Source of the DNA: an uncultured Lachnospiraceae bacterium
GTDB lineage: Bacteria > Bacillota > Clostridia > Lachnospirales > Lachnospiraceae
DNA: 24,029 nucleotides
Reading direction: 5' to 3'
NCBI GenBank assembly: GCA_910588755.1
Contig: CAJUQZ010000060.1
Coordinates: 1 to 24,029, forward strand
In this document: positions 15,373 through 23,021 of the stretch, piece after piece
Layout of the letters: each line of letters opens with the position of its first letter
How positions within the stretch are numbered: position 1 is the first letter of the stretch
The notes under the pieces: model-generated
The model's database searches: none
What the model was told of the DNA's origin: nothing
What the model saw: the letters and a program-made list of their open reading frames with translations, nothing else
Program-made: the position numbers and the translations under genes

Positions 15373-15381
15373 TGCTAAAAT
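15373..15381 (+). promoter_or_regulatory. Extended -10 promoter ahead of sua5
   Basis: TGCTAAAAT with TAAAAT at 15376-15381; no good -35. It would give a leader of about 75 nt and could drive the following same-direction gene row. Confidence 0.45.
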
Positions 15382-15464
15382 ACTAAAATAGATAAGTCTT
15401 CATACAGGAAACAGAAGCAACAGATGTGTATTATGAGAAGCATATTATAATAAGGAAAAGAAAA

Positions 15465-16535
15465 ATGAAAACAAAAATCGTTACCATAGGAAAGGCAGAT
15501 TCACCAGAGCGCATTTCTGAAAAGCTTGTAGAGGCCGGGCGCATCATACGACAGGGCGGTCTGGTTGCATTTCCTACGGAAACAGTGTATGGTCTTGGGG
15601 GAGATGCGTTGAATCCGGCGTCTTCGAGGAAAATATATGCAGCAAAGGGCAGGCCGGGCGACAATCCGCTGATCGTACACATTGCAGATATTGAACATCT
15701 ACAGCAGCTGGTGTGCGAGATACCCGTAAAGGCGCAAAAGCTTGCAGAAGCGTTCTGGCCAGGGCCGCTTACCATGATTTATCAGAAGTCAGCGCTCGTG
15801 CCGTATCAGACGACAGGGGGACTTGACACGGTGGCCGTCCGGATGCCGGTCCATTCGATTGCGCGCCGTTTTATACAGGAAGCAGGGGGGTATGTGGCAG
15901 CACCAAGCGCAAACCTTTCAGGGAAGCCTAGTCCTACAAGCGCGAAGTACGTGATTCAGGATATGGACGGCAGGATTGACATGATTCTCAGCGCAGATGG
16001 GGCAGAGATCGGTCTGGAATCGACGATTGTGGACGTGACAGGCGAGGTTCCTGTGATACTGCGGCCAGGTTATATCACGCAGCAGATGGTGTCCGCGGTG
16101 GCAGGTCAGACGGACATGGATGTCACAATCTACGACAACAGCTCCACAGAGGCACCTAGGGCGCCTGGCATGAAATACCGTCATTATGCGCCGCGGGGAG
16201 AGCTTGTGATCGTGGAGGGAGAGCTGCAGGATGTTGTTTGCTACATCAATGAACAGGCTGCGCTACATGCGGCCAGGAAAGAACGCACTGGGGTCATAGG
16301 GACGCAGGAGACAGTGGCGCAGTATCATGCCTCTAGCGTCAAGAATGCAGGCAGCAGGCGTGACGCGGGGGCAGTTGCAAGACAGCTCTATACGATTCTG
16401 CGCGAGTTTGACGATGAGGATGTCGCCTATATCTATTCGGAGTCCTTTGCGGGGGCTTTCGAGGATGAAGGCTTTGGACAGGCAGTCATGAACCGCCTGC
16501 TAAAGGCGGCAGGACACAAAGTGGTGCAGGTCTGA
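15465..16535 (+). CDS. sua5: L-threonylcarbamoyladenylate synthase
   Basis: The 356-residue enzyme uses threonine, bicarbonate and ATP to make threonylcarbamoyl-AMP, the precursor of the t6A37 modification of ANN-decoding tRNAs. The N-terminal YrdC domain (about residues 10-205) has KxR-type residues and GGLVAFPTETVYGLGGDA, KGRPGDNPLIVHI, FWPGPLTMIY and APSANLSGKPSPT. A linker (APGMKYRHYAPR) leads to the C-terminal Sua5 domain, so this is the long Sua5 type rather than short TsaC. ATG 15465 follows AAGGAAAAG; an upstream in-frame GTG at 15426 lacks a ribosome binding site. rpiB follows after 44 bases. In Bacillus sua5 and rpiB are also near neighbours, but with ywlE between, which is absent here. 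Confidence 0.95.
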   Translation: MKTKIVTIGKADSPERISEKLVEAGRIIRQGGLVAFPTETVYGLGGDALNPASSRKIYAAKGRPGDNPLIVHIADIEHLQQLVCEIPVKAQKLAEAFWPGPLTMIYQKSALVPYQTTGGLDTVAVRMPVHSIARRFIQEAGGYVAAPSANLSGKPSPTSAKYVIQDMDGRIDMILSADGAEIGLESTIVDVTGEVPVILRPGYITQQMVSAVAGQTDMDVTIYDNSSTEAPRAPGMKYRHYAPRGELVIVEGELQDVVCYINEQAALHAARKERTGVIGTQETVAQYHASSVKNAGSRRDAGAVARQLYTILREFDDEDVAYIYSESFAGAFEDEGFGQAVMNRLLKAAGHKVVQV

Positions 16536-16579
16536 CAGGAGACTTTATAAATATTTATTGATAGGAGGATTAGAAGAAT

Positions 16580-17029
16580 ATGATAGCAATTGGATGTGAT
16601 CACGGTGGGTATGATTTGAAACAGGAGGTTATCAACTATTTTGTTGAGAACCATATAGAGTACCATGATTATGGCTGTTACGGAAAGGGTTCCTGTGACT
16701 ATCCTGAGTATGGACAGGCTGTTGCGCGCGCCGTTGCGTCCGGGCAGGCGCAGCGGGGTATTGTGATCTGCACAACGGGAATCGGCATCTCGATCACTGC
16801 AAATAAGGTAAAGGGAATCCGTTGTGCACTGTGTTCGGATACGGTGTCGGCGAGACTGACAAGGGAACACAACAACGCGAATGTGCTCGCACTTGGCGCA
16901 GGAATTGTGGGGACAAACCTCGCGCTTGGCATTGTGGATACATTTTTGAACACAGCATTTCCGGGAGAGGAGAAGCATTGCAGGCGAGTTGCGGCGATCC
17001 AGGCACTAGAAGAAGAGACGATGAAATAG
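16580..17029 (+). CDS. rpiB: Ribose-5-phosphate isomerase B
   Basis: The 149-residue RpiB/LacAB family isomerase interconverts ribose 5-phosphate and ribulose 5-phosphate in the pentose phosphate pathway. Motifs are the CDHGGYDLK start (D7, H8), SCDYPEYGQAVA, and the catalytic cysteine C64 in ICTTGIGISITANK, where most members read ICGTGIG. RLTREHNNANVLALG and the C-terminal RRVAAI helix complete the family pattern. The start follows AGGAGG by about 12 bases. A galactose-6-phosphate isomerase subunit (LacA/LacB) is less likely because there is no lac-type partner gene beside it. Confidence 0.92.
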   Translation: MIAIGCDHGGYDLKQEVINYFVENHIEYHDYGCYGKGSCDYPEYGQAVARAVASGQAQRGIVICTTGIGISITANKVKGIRCALCSDTVSARLTREHNNANVLALGAGIVGTNLALGIVDTFLNTAFPGEEKHCRRVAAIQALEEETMK

Positions 17030-17053
17030 GGAAGCGAAGGGAACGAGAAATTC

Positions 17054-18223
17054 ATGAAAGTGTCATATAGACAGTCGGTGGCAGTATTTGTTGCAGCTAT
17101 AATTGCAGTAGTGTCTGCCGTAAGTGTGTCAGAGCCTGTGTATGCAGAGACGACGCTGGAACGGCTGCAAAAGGCAAAAGAGGAAAAAGAAAAAACAGAG
17201 GATGCCAAGGAGCATACAGAGGACAGAAAGGAATCCCTTGAAATTACCAAAAATTCACTGTTAGGACAACTTAGTACGCTCAATGATGAACTTGCGCAGG
17301 TTAGTATGAACCTTGAGAGAATCGAAGCTGATATTGCCGCAAAGGAGCTAGAGATCGTTCAGACCGAGGCGCAGCTTGAGGAGGCAGTCCGCGCGCAGGA
17401 TGAGCAGTATGCCAATATGAAGCTGCGGATTAAGGCAATGTATGAACAGGGTGGAATGGACGGTTATCTGGAGATTTTGTTTTCGTCCTCCGGGTTTTCG
17501 GATTTTCTGAATAAAAGTGATTATATTGACCGCGTCCATGCATACGACCGCAAAATGCTGCAGAAGTTTCAGGAAACCTGCAGGTATGTGGAGGAAACCA
17601 GAGTGCAGTTAAATGAAGAGCTGCTTGCACTAAATGGACTGAAGGCAGATGCGGAGGCGGAGAAGGGTAGGGTTGCTGGTCTTGTCAGCCAGACCTCATC
17701 AAATGTGTCAAGCTACACCAGCCAGATCGCGGACGCGGAGGCGACCATAGATGCGCTCGAAACCATGATTGACGAGCAGGAGCAGGATATCGTAGCACTT
17801 CAGAAGCAGTACGAGGAGGAGCTTGCAAAATCACGCCTGGCATCACAGTCAAAGTGGCGCGATATATCAGAAGTCACATTTGAGGAGGGCGACCGTAAGC
17901 TAATGGCAAATATCATTTACTGCGAAGCGGGTGGAGAGCCTTACGAGGGGCAGGTCGCAGTCGGGGCCGTCGTGATCAACAGGGTGCTTAGCGCTGTCTA
18001 TCCCAACACAGTTGTCGGGGTAATCTACCAGAATAGGCAGTTTTCCCCGGTTGCAAGCGGACGGCTTGCGCTTGCGCTGGCAAACGACAAGGCGACGGAG
18101 AGCTGCTACCGGGCAGCGGACGAGGCGATGAGCGGTGTGACGAATGTGGGGCAGTGTGTGTATTTCAGGACACCGATACCAGGGCTTGAGGGAATCCGGA
18201 TCGGCGGACACATTTTTTATTGA
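17054..18223 (+). CDS. Secreted coiled-coil protein with C-terminal SleB-type cell wall hydrolase domain
   Basis: The 389-residue protein has a signal peptide (about 1-32, ending PVYAE). A long coiled coil (about 35-270) of the PcsB/CwlO type follows, interrupted by YLEILFSSSGFSDFLNKSDYI, a segment typical of that family. The C-terminal Hydrolase_2 (SleB) domain spans about 275-389, with IIYCEAGGEPYEGQVAVGAV and VINRVLS; the Glu in YCEAGGEP is the likely catalytic residue. SleB enzymes are lytic transglycosylases that open spore cortex. The coiled coil is like those used to dock division hydrolases at FtsEX, so the fusion could act in vegetative wall remodelling. The start at 17054 has only a weak AGGGAACGAG ribosome binding site. 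The stop overlaps the FHA reading frame's upstream ATG at 18223. Confidence 0.9.
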   Translation: MKVSYRQSVAVFVAAIIAVVSAVSVSEPVYAETTLERLQKAKEEKEKTEDAKEHTEDRKESLEITKNSLLGQLSTLNDELAQVSMNLERIEADIAAKELEIVQTEAQLEEAVRAQDEQYANMKLRIKAMYEQGGMDGYLEILFSSSGFSDFLNKSDYIDRVHAYDRKMLQKFQETCRYVEETRVQLNEELLALNGLKADAEAEKGRVAGLVSQTSSNVSSYTSQIADAEATIDALETMIDEQEQDIVALQKQYEEELAKSRLASQSKWRDISEVTFEEGDRKLMANIIYCEAGGEPYEGQVAVGAVVINRVLSAVYPNTVVGVIYQNRQFSPVASGRLALALANDKATESCYRAADEAMSGVTNVGQCVYFRTPIPGLEGIRIGGHIFY

Positions 18224-18261
18224 TGCAAGGATTCATACAACATAAGAAGGGCGTTGATCGT

Positions 18262-19569
18262 ATGTACAAAATAGCGATATTGGATGAAGATAAAGCATAT
18301 CTTGAGCGGCTTATGGTATTTCTGGAGGAGCACTATAGGGATCGTTTTGAAATCAGTGCAGCGGGCTGTCTTGATGATCTGGATCAGGAGGTTACACAGT
18401 ACAACGCATTATTTTTCAGCGACGATGTGGCAGTGGATGCCGCCCTGTTTCCGGAGGATATTATAGTAGGGTATCTCACGGAGAGAAGTGAAGAGGATGA
18501 ACAGTATATTAATAAATACCAGAGTATGGAGCAGATATACAGACGGATGCTGAAACTGTGTGAAGGACAGGCTGGCACGGGCAGCGCTGACAGCACTGCT
18601 AGTGCAAAACGTGATAATAGTACAGAAGAGAGCGGAGCATTGCAGGCAGAGACTGTGACCGCGGATGGGGATACCTACAGGATTTATTACATCGATGACG
18701 GGCAGGTGGACAGGCTTGCAGTCCGAATGCTTGCTGGAAACCGTATCAGGGGACTTTTTCAGACAGAGTATCAAAATGGCGGCGTGCGGATATGCATTAC
18801 TGATATGCAGAGTTTGTATGAATATGTACAGAAAAATAATACGCCCCGTGGAAAAAAGCAGCTGTTGAAATTTTTTTCCGACATGCTTTCGACAGCGTGC
18901 AGCCTGGAGGAATACATGCTCTCTGCGGACAGACTGATGCTCAATCCAAAGGAGATCTATGTAAATCATGCGCAGGACAGGGTGTTAATCCCGTATATTC
19001 CCGTCAAAAGTGATGCACCGCAGGACAGCAGGCAGTGCCTTGAGCAGATTCGGGATATGTGCAGTGTGCTGATCGAAGGCAGTGTGCAGACAGAAGGCGG
19101 CGTGCGGCCAAAGGATAACACACAGATCGAAGATAGTATGCAGATCGAGGACAGAACGCAGAAAAGAGGCGGTCCGGTGGCAAAAAGCACAGGGGAGGAC
19201 ACCATAGCCCCTGACAGCCAGAGACCAAAGGAGAGCACAAAGACAATTCGGAAAGGGATTACTGCGTATATTATACGAAAGCGCACCCAGGAGAAGATCG
19301 TGATTAACCGCAGTCCCTTTAAGCTTGGAAAGGACGCTTCGTATGTGGATTACTATATTGCGGACAACCCAGCTGTGAGCAGGAATCACGCGGACATTGT
19401 CAGAAAGCCGGATGGATTTTATCTCATTGACAAGGGCTCGCTCAACCATACCTTTGTCAACGGGAGAAAGCTTGCTGAAGGCGTGTATGGGAAGCTTGAA
19501 AACGGCTGCCTGGTACAGCTTGCCGATGAGGTGTTCGAGTTTAAGTTGAAGCAGGAGAAGAACGTATGA
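18262..19569 (+). CDS. FHA-domain protein with degenerate receiver and DUF6382-like domain
   Basis: The 435-residue cytosolic protein has three parts. Residues 1-105 look like a response-regulator receiver fold with AILDEDKAYLERL at the start, but the usual phosphorylated Asp region reads ALFFSDD and the KP loop reads INKYQS. It resembles the atypical receiver of TadZ/CpaE proteins. Residues about 145-265 resemble DUF6382, a domain found with FHA in clostridia (RMLAGNRIRGLF, MLNPKEIYVN, VLIPYIPV). A low-complexity linker with short repeats (IEDSMQ, IEDRTQ) leads to the FHA domain (about 345-435: KLGKDASYVDY, SRNHADI, FVNGRKL), which binds phosphothreonine. ATG 18262 is chosen because the receiver fold begins there; the ribosome binding site is weak. 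It overlaps the PP2C gene by ATGA. Confidence 0.85.
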   Translation: MYKIAILDEDKAYLERLMVFLEEHYRDRFEISAAGCLDDLDQEVTQYNALFFSDDVAVDAALFPEDIIVGYLTERSEEDEQYINKYQSMEQIYRRMLKLCEGQAGTGSADSTASAKRDNSTEESGALQAETVTADGDTYRIYYIDDGQVDRLAVRMLAGNRIRGLFQTEYQNGGVRICITDMQSLYEYVQKNNTPRGKKQLLKFFSDMLSTACSLEEYMLSADRLMLNPKEIYVNHAQDRVLIPYIPVKSDAPQDSRQCLEQIRDMCSVLIEGSVQTEGGVRPKDNTQIEDSMQIEDRTQKRGGPVAKSTGEDTIAPDSQRPKESTKTIRKGITAYIIRKRTQEKIVINRSPFKLGKDASYVDYYIADNPAVSRNHADIVRKPDGFYLIDKGSLNHTFVNGRKLAEGVYGKLENGCLVQLADEVFEFKLKQEKNV

Positions 19570-20387
19570 AATGGCATTATACAGTGGCGGCGCATTCTGA
19601 TGTAGGAACAGTAAAAACTGTAAATCAGGACCGTCTGACGGTGAAGGTTGCAAATACAATCTACGGCGAGGCCGCCTTTGCGGTGATGTGTGATGGCATG
19701 GGGGGTTTAGAGCAGGGCGAGGTGGCAAGTACCCTGGCTGTGCAGCTGTACGAGCAGTGGTTCTTGCGGGAGCTGCCGCAGCTGCTTGCAAGAGGCTTTT
19801 CGGAGGAAAAGTTAGAGCAGGTGTGGCACCGGCTTGCAAATGACTGCAACGTACAGCTTGTGGATTATAGCAGTGCGCAGAATGCTGCGATGGGAACGAC
19901 GCTGACAGCATTGCTGTTGCTGGAAGGGCGTTACTATATATCTCATGTGGGGGACTGCCGGGTCTATGTGATGGGAAATGGCATGGAACAGCTGACCGCA
20001 GACCAGACCTATGTGGCAAGGGAGGTTGCGCTAGGACACATGACACCAGAGCAGGCGCAGACAGATGCGCGCCGGAATGTTCTACTGCAGTGCATTGGCA
20101 TGGCAGACAGTGTGAAGCCGGATTTTCTGATGGGAGACTTTTATCACGATGACACGTTTTTAGTGTGCTCGGATGGGTTCCGCCACAAGCTGTCAGATGC
20201 TGAGATTTATACATATTGCCACACCTCGTTGGATGGAATGGAGTGGTTTGTGGAGAACCGGCTGAACAACTCCCACTTTATGAACGGGCGCCTGCGTTAT
20301 GTGATGGAGAACATCAAGGCGCGTGGTGAGCGGGACAACATATCCGCAGTCCTGGTCAAGGCAGTAAATACAATGGATGAATGGTAA
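19566..20387 (+). CDS. PP2C-family serine/threonine protein phosphatase
   Basis: The 273-residue soluble phosphatase matches bacterial PrpC/Stp. Metal ligands and motifs are present in order: NQDR (D22), CDGMGG (D43, G44), MGTTLTAL, SHVGDCRVYVM, VCSDGF (D203) and GERDNIS (D257). It should remove phosphate from proteins modified by the kinase encoded next. There is no membrane segment. Its ATG overlaps the stop of the FHA gene (ATGA), a sign of translational coupling. Its last codons (LVKAVNTMDEW) form the first unit of the degenerate repeat array that fills the gap to the kinase. Confidence 0.95.
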   Translation: MKWHYTVAAHSDVGTVKTVNQDRLTVKVANTIYGEAAFAVMCDGMGGLEQGEVASTLAVQLYEQWFLRELPQLLARGFSEEKLEQVWHRLANDCNVQLVDYSSAQNAAMGTTLTALLLLEGRYYISHVGDCRVYVMGNGMEQLTADQTYVAREVALGHMTPEQAQTDARRNVLLQCIGMADSVKPDFLMGDFYHDDTFLVCSDGFRHKLSDAEIYTYCHTSLDGMEWFVENRLNNSHFMNGRLRYVMENIKARGERDNISAVLVKAVNTMDEW

Positions 20388-20640
20388 GCGGAGCAAGAGG
20401 CTATGTTGGAGACAGCCACGGTTCTGGTGTCGAAGTGGTATATGCAATGGATGAAAGGTAAACAAGCCGGGAGGCTATGCTGGGGCGTGGTTCTGGTAAA
20501 GATGGCAAATGCAATAGATGAATAATAAAACAGGCCAGGAGACTATGTTGCAGACTCCTGAAGTTCTTGTGTGAAGGTAGTAACTATAATAGATGAATGG
20601 TAAGCAAAACAGGAGGTTATGTTGGAGACAGGTTCTGTCA
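20371..20640 (+). repeat. Degenerate tandem array copying the phosphatase/kinase junction
   Basis: Two landmarks recur. CAATGGATGA or variants, at the phosphatase C-terminus, lie at 20371, 20445, 20512 and about 20587. Start-codon contexts GGCTATGTTGG, GGCTATGCTGG, GACTATGTTGC and GGTTATGTTGG have their ATG at 20403, 20477, 20545 and 20619, so the spacing is 74, 68 and 74 bp. Each unit therefore holds a phosphatase-like tail and, in most cases, a stop, a ribosome binding site and a kinase-like start. Only the last ATG opens the kinase. Copies have diverged, so the duplication is not recent. Confidence 0.85.
20403..20525 (+). other. Short decoy reading frame inside the junction array
   Basis: From the first copied start codon a 40-residue frame reads MLETATVLV, near the kinase MLETGSV, and ends GVVLVKMANAIDE, near the phosphatase LVKAVNTMDEW. 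It has an AGAGG ribosome binding site. The second and third copied starts open 14- and 9-residue frames (20477, 20545). These are by-products of the duplication that could still be translated and affect kinase expression. Confidence 0.35.
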
Positions 20641-21635
20641 TTGACGGAAAATATAAGATAGTGAACGAAATCGGCCACGGCGGTATGAGCAATGTTTATC
20701 TTGCTATCGACGGGAGGACAGCCAGGCCACAGGCGGTCAAGGAAGTGCGCAAATCCCTGTACAGGGATTCATGTATGCTGCGGCAGCGTCTTGTCATGGA
20801 GACCGACCTGCTGAAAAGACTAGACCATCCCAATCTTCCAGGTATCATAGATGTCATCGATTCCGATGAAAATTTCCTAATAGTCATGGATTATATAGAA
20901 GGAAGCACGCTCGAAGGGCTGCTGGACATAGAGGGCGCACAACCGCAGGAAAAAGTAGCTGGGTGGGCGCTGCAGCTGTGCAGCGTGTTAGATTATCTGC
21001 ATACAAGATCGGTGCCAGTCATTTACCGGGATATGAAACCCGCCAATATTATGCTGAAACCAGACGGAAATGTGGTACTAATCGATTTTGGTGCAGCGCG
21101 GGAGTATAAGGAGCAGAATATGGCGGACACCTGTCAACTAGGGACAAATGGCTACGCAGCACCAGAACAGTTCGGCGGAATGGGACAGACAGATGCCCGC
21201 ACGGACATCTACTGTCTGGGCGCAACATTGTACCATCTCCTCACAGGACATAACCCATCCAAACCGCCCTATGAGTTCTATCCGATCACACAATGGAACG
21301 CGAAGCTGTCCACAGGACTAGAAAGCATTATACAAAGATGCACGCAAAGAAATCCAGAGAACCGTTATCAGACAGTCAAAGAGCTGTGGCATGATCTTGA
21401 ACATTATACAGAGCTTGAACACTATACAGAGCCTAGACAGTATACAGCTTTTGAAGCACACTGCCATCAGGGCAGACAAAAACTGTATGACACAGCCACG
21501 GCAGCCGCAACTACCATTACAAAGTGCCATAGAGTGGTGCTAGAAGGCGCTTTGGCATTTTGCAGAAAAAGGCAACAGGGAACAGAAGTGCTTGATGCGT
21601 CCTGTGATATATATGCATCATCTTGGCAAAAGTAG
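20619..21635 (+). CDS. Serine/threonine protein kinase (Hanks type)
   Basis: The 338-residue kinase has its domain at residues about 12-260. It shows the glycine loop GHGGMSNVY (19-27), the ATP lysine K41 in AVKEV, helix-C E61, the catalytic loop YRDMKPAN (D138, N143; Tyr replaces the His of HRD), metal-binding DFG at 156-158, and AAPEQFG as the APE element. Family kinases usually continue into a membrane helix and PASTA or other sensor; here the tail is about 75 residues, with an 18-bp triple repeat encoding EHYTE-type units and no clear membrane helix, so it may be cytosolic or shortened. AGGAGG precedes ATG 20619. It forms a unit with the FHA and PP2C genes. Confidence 0.94.
   Translation: MLETGSVIDGKYKIVNEIGHGGMSNVYLAIDGRTARPQAVKEVRKSLYRDSCMLRQRLVMETDLLKRLDHPNLPGIIDVIDSDENFLIVMDYIEGSTLEGLLDIEGAQPQEKVAGWALQLCSVLDYLHTRSVPVIYRDMKPANIMLKPDGNVVLIDFGAAREYKEQNMADTCQLGTNGYAAPEQFGGMGQTDARTDIYCLGATLYHLLTGHNPSKPPYEFYPITQWNAKLSTGLESIIQRCTQRNPENRYQTVKELWHDLEHYTELEHYTEPRQYTAFEAHCHQGRQKLYDTATAAATTITKCHRVVLEGALAFCRKRQQGTEVLDASCDIYASSWQK
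21396..21449 (+). repeat. Intragenic 18-bp triple repeat in the kinase tail
   Basis: CTTGAACATTATACAGAG is followed by two imperfect copies at 21414 and 21432. They encode LEHYTE, LEHYTE and PRQYTA just after the kinase domain. Being in frame, copy number could vary without breaking the gene. Confidence 0.8.
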
Positions 21636-21713
21636 ATCGAGTCGAGAAAGACAGATATTCCTCGCGATTCTGTATCATGCATTGTCAAGAATGCATTGTC
21701 TTGGCAAAAGTAG
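21622..21713 (+). repeat. Repeat of the kinase 3' end, period 77 bp
   Basis: TCTTGGCAAAAGTAG at 21622-21636 spans the kinase stop codon and recurs at 21699-21713. ATGCATTGTC-like segments lie before the second copy. It looks like a worn duplication of the gene end. The second copy touches the -35 of the riboswitch promoter. Confidence 0.65.
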
Positions 21714-21742
21714 TTGAAATCGGCAAAGATATATGGTATATT
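21714..21742 (+). promoter_or_regulatory. Promoter of the riboswitch and cation efflux gene
   Basis: TTGAAA (21714-21719), 17-bp spacer, TATATT (21737-21742) with a TG one base before the -10. Transcription would start near 21749, about 45 nt before the aptamer. Confidence 0.75.
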
Positions 21743-21792
21743 AGATATAACAAAATTAAAACACACTCTTTGCACTGCATACAAATCTACAG

Positions 21793-21890
21793 TACAAACT
21801 GAGCAGGCCGGGGTATGATACCCTTGGAGCCGGGTCGCAATGCGACAGTGGATCGGGAACATTCCTAAGACATCCGCGGGACAGTAGTTG
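21793..21890 (+). promoter_or_regulatory. NiCo (czcD) riboswitch aptamer
   Basis: The order of conserved parts fits the cobalt/nickel-sensing four-way junction. ACT (21798-21800) is followed by GAGCAGG (21801-21807), then stem GGGTA-TGA-TACCC (21811-21823), then GGAGCCGGG (21826-21834). Stem GTCGC-AAT-GCGAC (21834-21846) and stem GTGGAT/ATCCGC (21848-21853 with 21872-21877) come next. The element closes with GGGACAGT (21878-21885), whose AGT pairs back to ACT. It lies directly upstream of a cation diffusion facilitator, the usual partner. The class assignment is from recalled consensus, not a covariance search. Confidence 0.85.
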
Positions 21891-21916
21891 CTAATACTGA
21901 TACGTGGGTGTTTTTC
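21871..21916 (+). terminator. Riboswitch-controlled terminator
   Basis: CATCCGCG (21871-21878) pairs with CGTGGGTG (21903-21910), and CAGTA (21882-21886) with TACTG (21895-21899); TTTTTCTTTTC follows. The left arms are the 3' strands of the last aptamer stem and of P1, so aptamer and terminator exclude each other. Metal binding would therefore turn the gene on. A further stem, GTGGG-T-GTTTT with AAAAC-C-CCCAC (21904-21954), is possible downstream. Confidence 0.8.
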
Positions 21917-22067
21917 TTTTCTTATTTTTCTATAACGTTATCTAAAACCCCCACATACTTATAATTTATGAGCTGTCAGTATATCCTAACTGCAGGTGCC
22001 ATAGAGAGGCCAATGATATGGAATATATGTTCTGTATTGCTGGCTCTTGAGAAAGGCGGTTATATTT

Positions 22068-22946
22068 ATGAAAAATGATTTTGAGAAAATTGCGATGAAG
22101 GTTTCTTTTGTGAGTATCGGGGTAAACGTGCTTTTGTCTGTATTTAAGCTTTTTGCCGGGATTGCTGCCCACTCGGGAGCGATGATCAGCGATGCAGTCC
22201 ACTCCGCCTCCGATGTATTTAGCACTTTTGTAGTTATTGCAGGCATCAAAATATCCAGCAAGCAGTCGGACAAAGAACATCCATACGGGCATGAGCGTAT
22301 GGAATGCGTCGCGGCGATTGTACTCGCGACCATACTTGCAGTTACGGGACTTGGAATCGGCTACAACGCAGCAGCAAAAATCCTGTCAGGTAGCTACGCT
22401 AGCCTTGAAATCCCCGGTTTCATGGCACTTGTCGCAGCAGTCGTCTCGATTGCGGTGAAGGAAGGTATGTATTGGTATACCAGGGCTGGCGCAAAGAAAA
22501 TCGACTCGGCCGCGCTGATGGCTGACGCCTGGCACCACCGCTCCGACGCGCTCTCGTCAGTGGGCGCGCTTATAGGCATCGCAGGCGCAAGGCTTGGTTA
22601 CCCCGTCTGTGACGCTGTCGCGAGTCTGTGCATCTGCTTTTTTATCGCAAAGGCGGCATATGACATCTTCAAGGACGCAATAGACAAGATGGTTGACAAA
22701 GCCTGTGACGAGGAGACAGAAAACGAGCTGAAGAACTGTGCGCTGGCACAGGAGGGCGTACTCGGCGTTGACCTGCTCCGCACGAGGGTATTTGGCAACA
22801 AAATCTATGTGGACATAGAGATCCGTGCCGATGGAAACGAGTCCCTCCGCGAAGCTCACAGCATCGCAGAGCGCGTGCATGACTCCATCGAGGGCGAATT
22901 TGCCAAAGTAAAACATATCATGGTGCACGTAAATCCGGCAGAATGA
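22068..22946 (+). CDS. Cation diffusion facilitator, probable Co/Ni exporter
   Basis: The 292-residue CDF-family metal/proton antiporter has six membrane helices (about residues 12-200) and a cytoplasmic ferredoxin-like domain (about 205-292, ending VKHIMVHVNPAE). The metal site is HxxxD in helix 2 (H45, D49 in HSASD) and HxxxD in helix 5 (H156, D160 in HHRSD), the pattern of Zn/Co/Ni rather than Mn transporters. DKEHPYGHERME (about 68-79) is a family hallmark. The NiCo riboswitch upstream points to Co2+ and Ni2+ as the metals exported. ATG 22068 follows AAAGGCGG; a TTG 21 bases earlier lies ahead of that site and is unlikely. About 150 bases separate terminator and start. Confidence 0.93.
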   Translation: MKNDFEKIAMKVSFVSIGVNVLLSVFKLFAGIAAHSGAMISDAVHSASDVFSTFVVIAGIKISSKQSDKEHPYGHERMECVAAIVLATILAVTGLGIGYNAAAKILSGSYASLEIPGFMALVAAVVSIAVKEGMYWYTRAGAKKIDSAALMADAWHHRSDALSSVGALIGIAGARLGYPVCDAVASLCICFFIAKAAYDIFKDAIDKMVDKACDEETENELKNCALAQEGVLGVDLLRTRVFGNKIYVDIEIRADGNESLREAHSIAERVHDSIEGEFAKVKHIMVHVNPAE

Positions 22947-22992
22947 AATGTGAACACAAGTTCTACAAAAAGATCCGCGATAAAGAATGTGG

Positions 22993-23021
22993 TTGAGTTT
23001 ATGCTGGTTATATGGTAAGAT
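22993..23021 (+). promoter_or_regulatory. Promoter of the glycosyltransferase gene
   Basis: TTGAGT (22993-22998), 17-bp spacer, TAAGAT (23016-23021) with TG one base before the -10. The leader to 23156 would be about 130 nt; no structure stands out. Confidence 0.5.

Noticed and set aside
18985..20214. A 409-codon open frame on the minus strand opposite the FHA and PP2C genes
   Set aside because: It is antisense to two genes with intact domain motifs, rich in Ser, His, Pro and Cys as expected of a shadow frame, and has no ribosome binding site.
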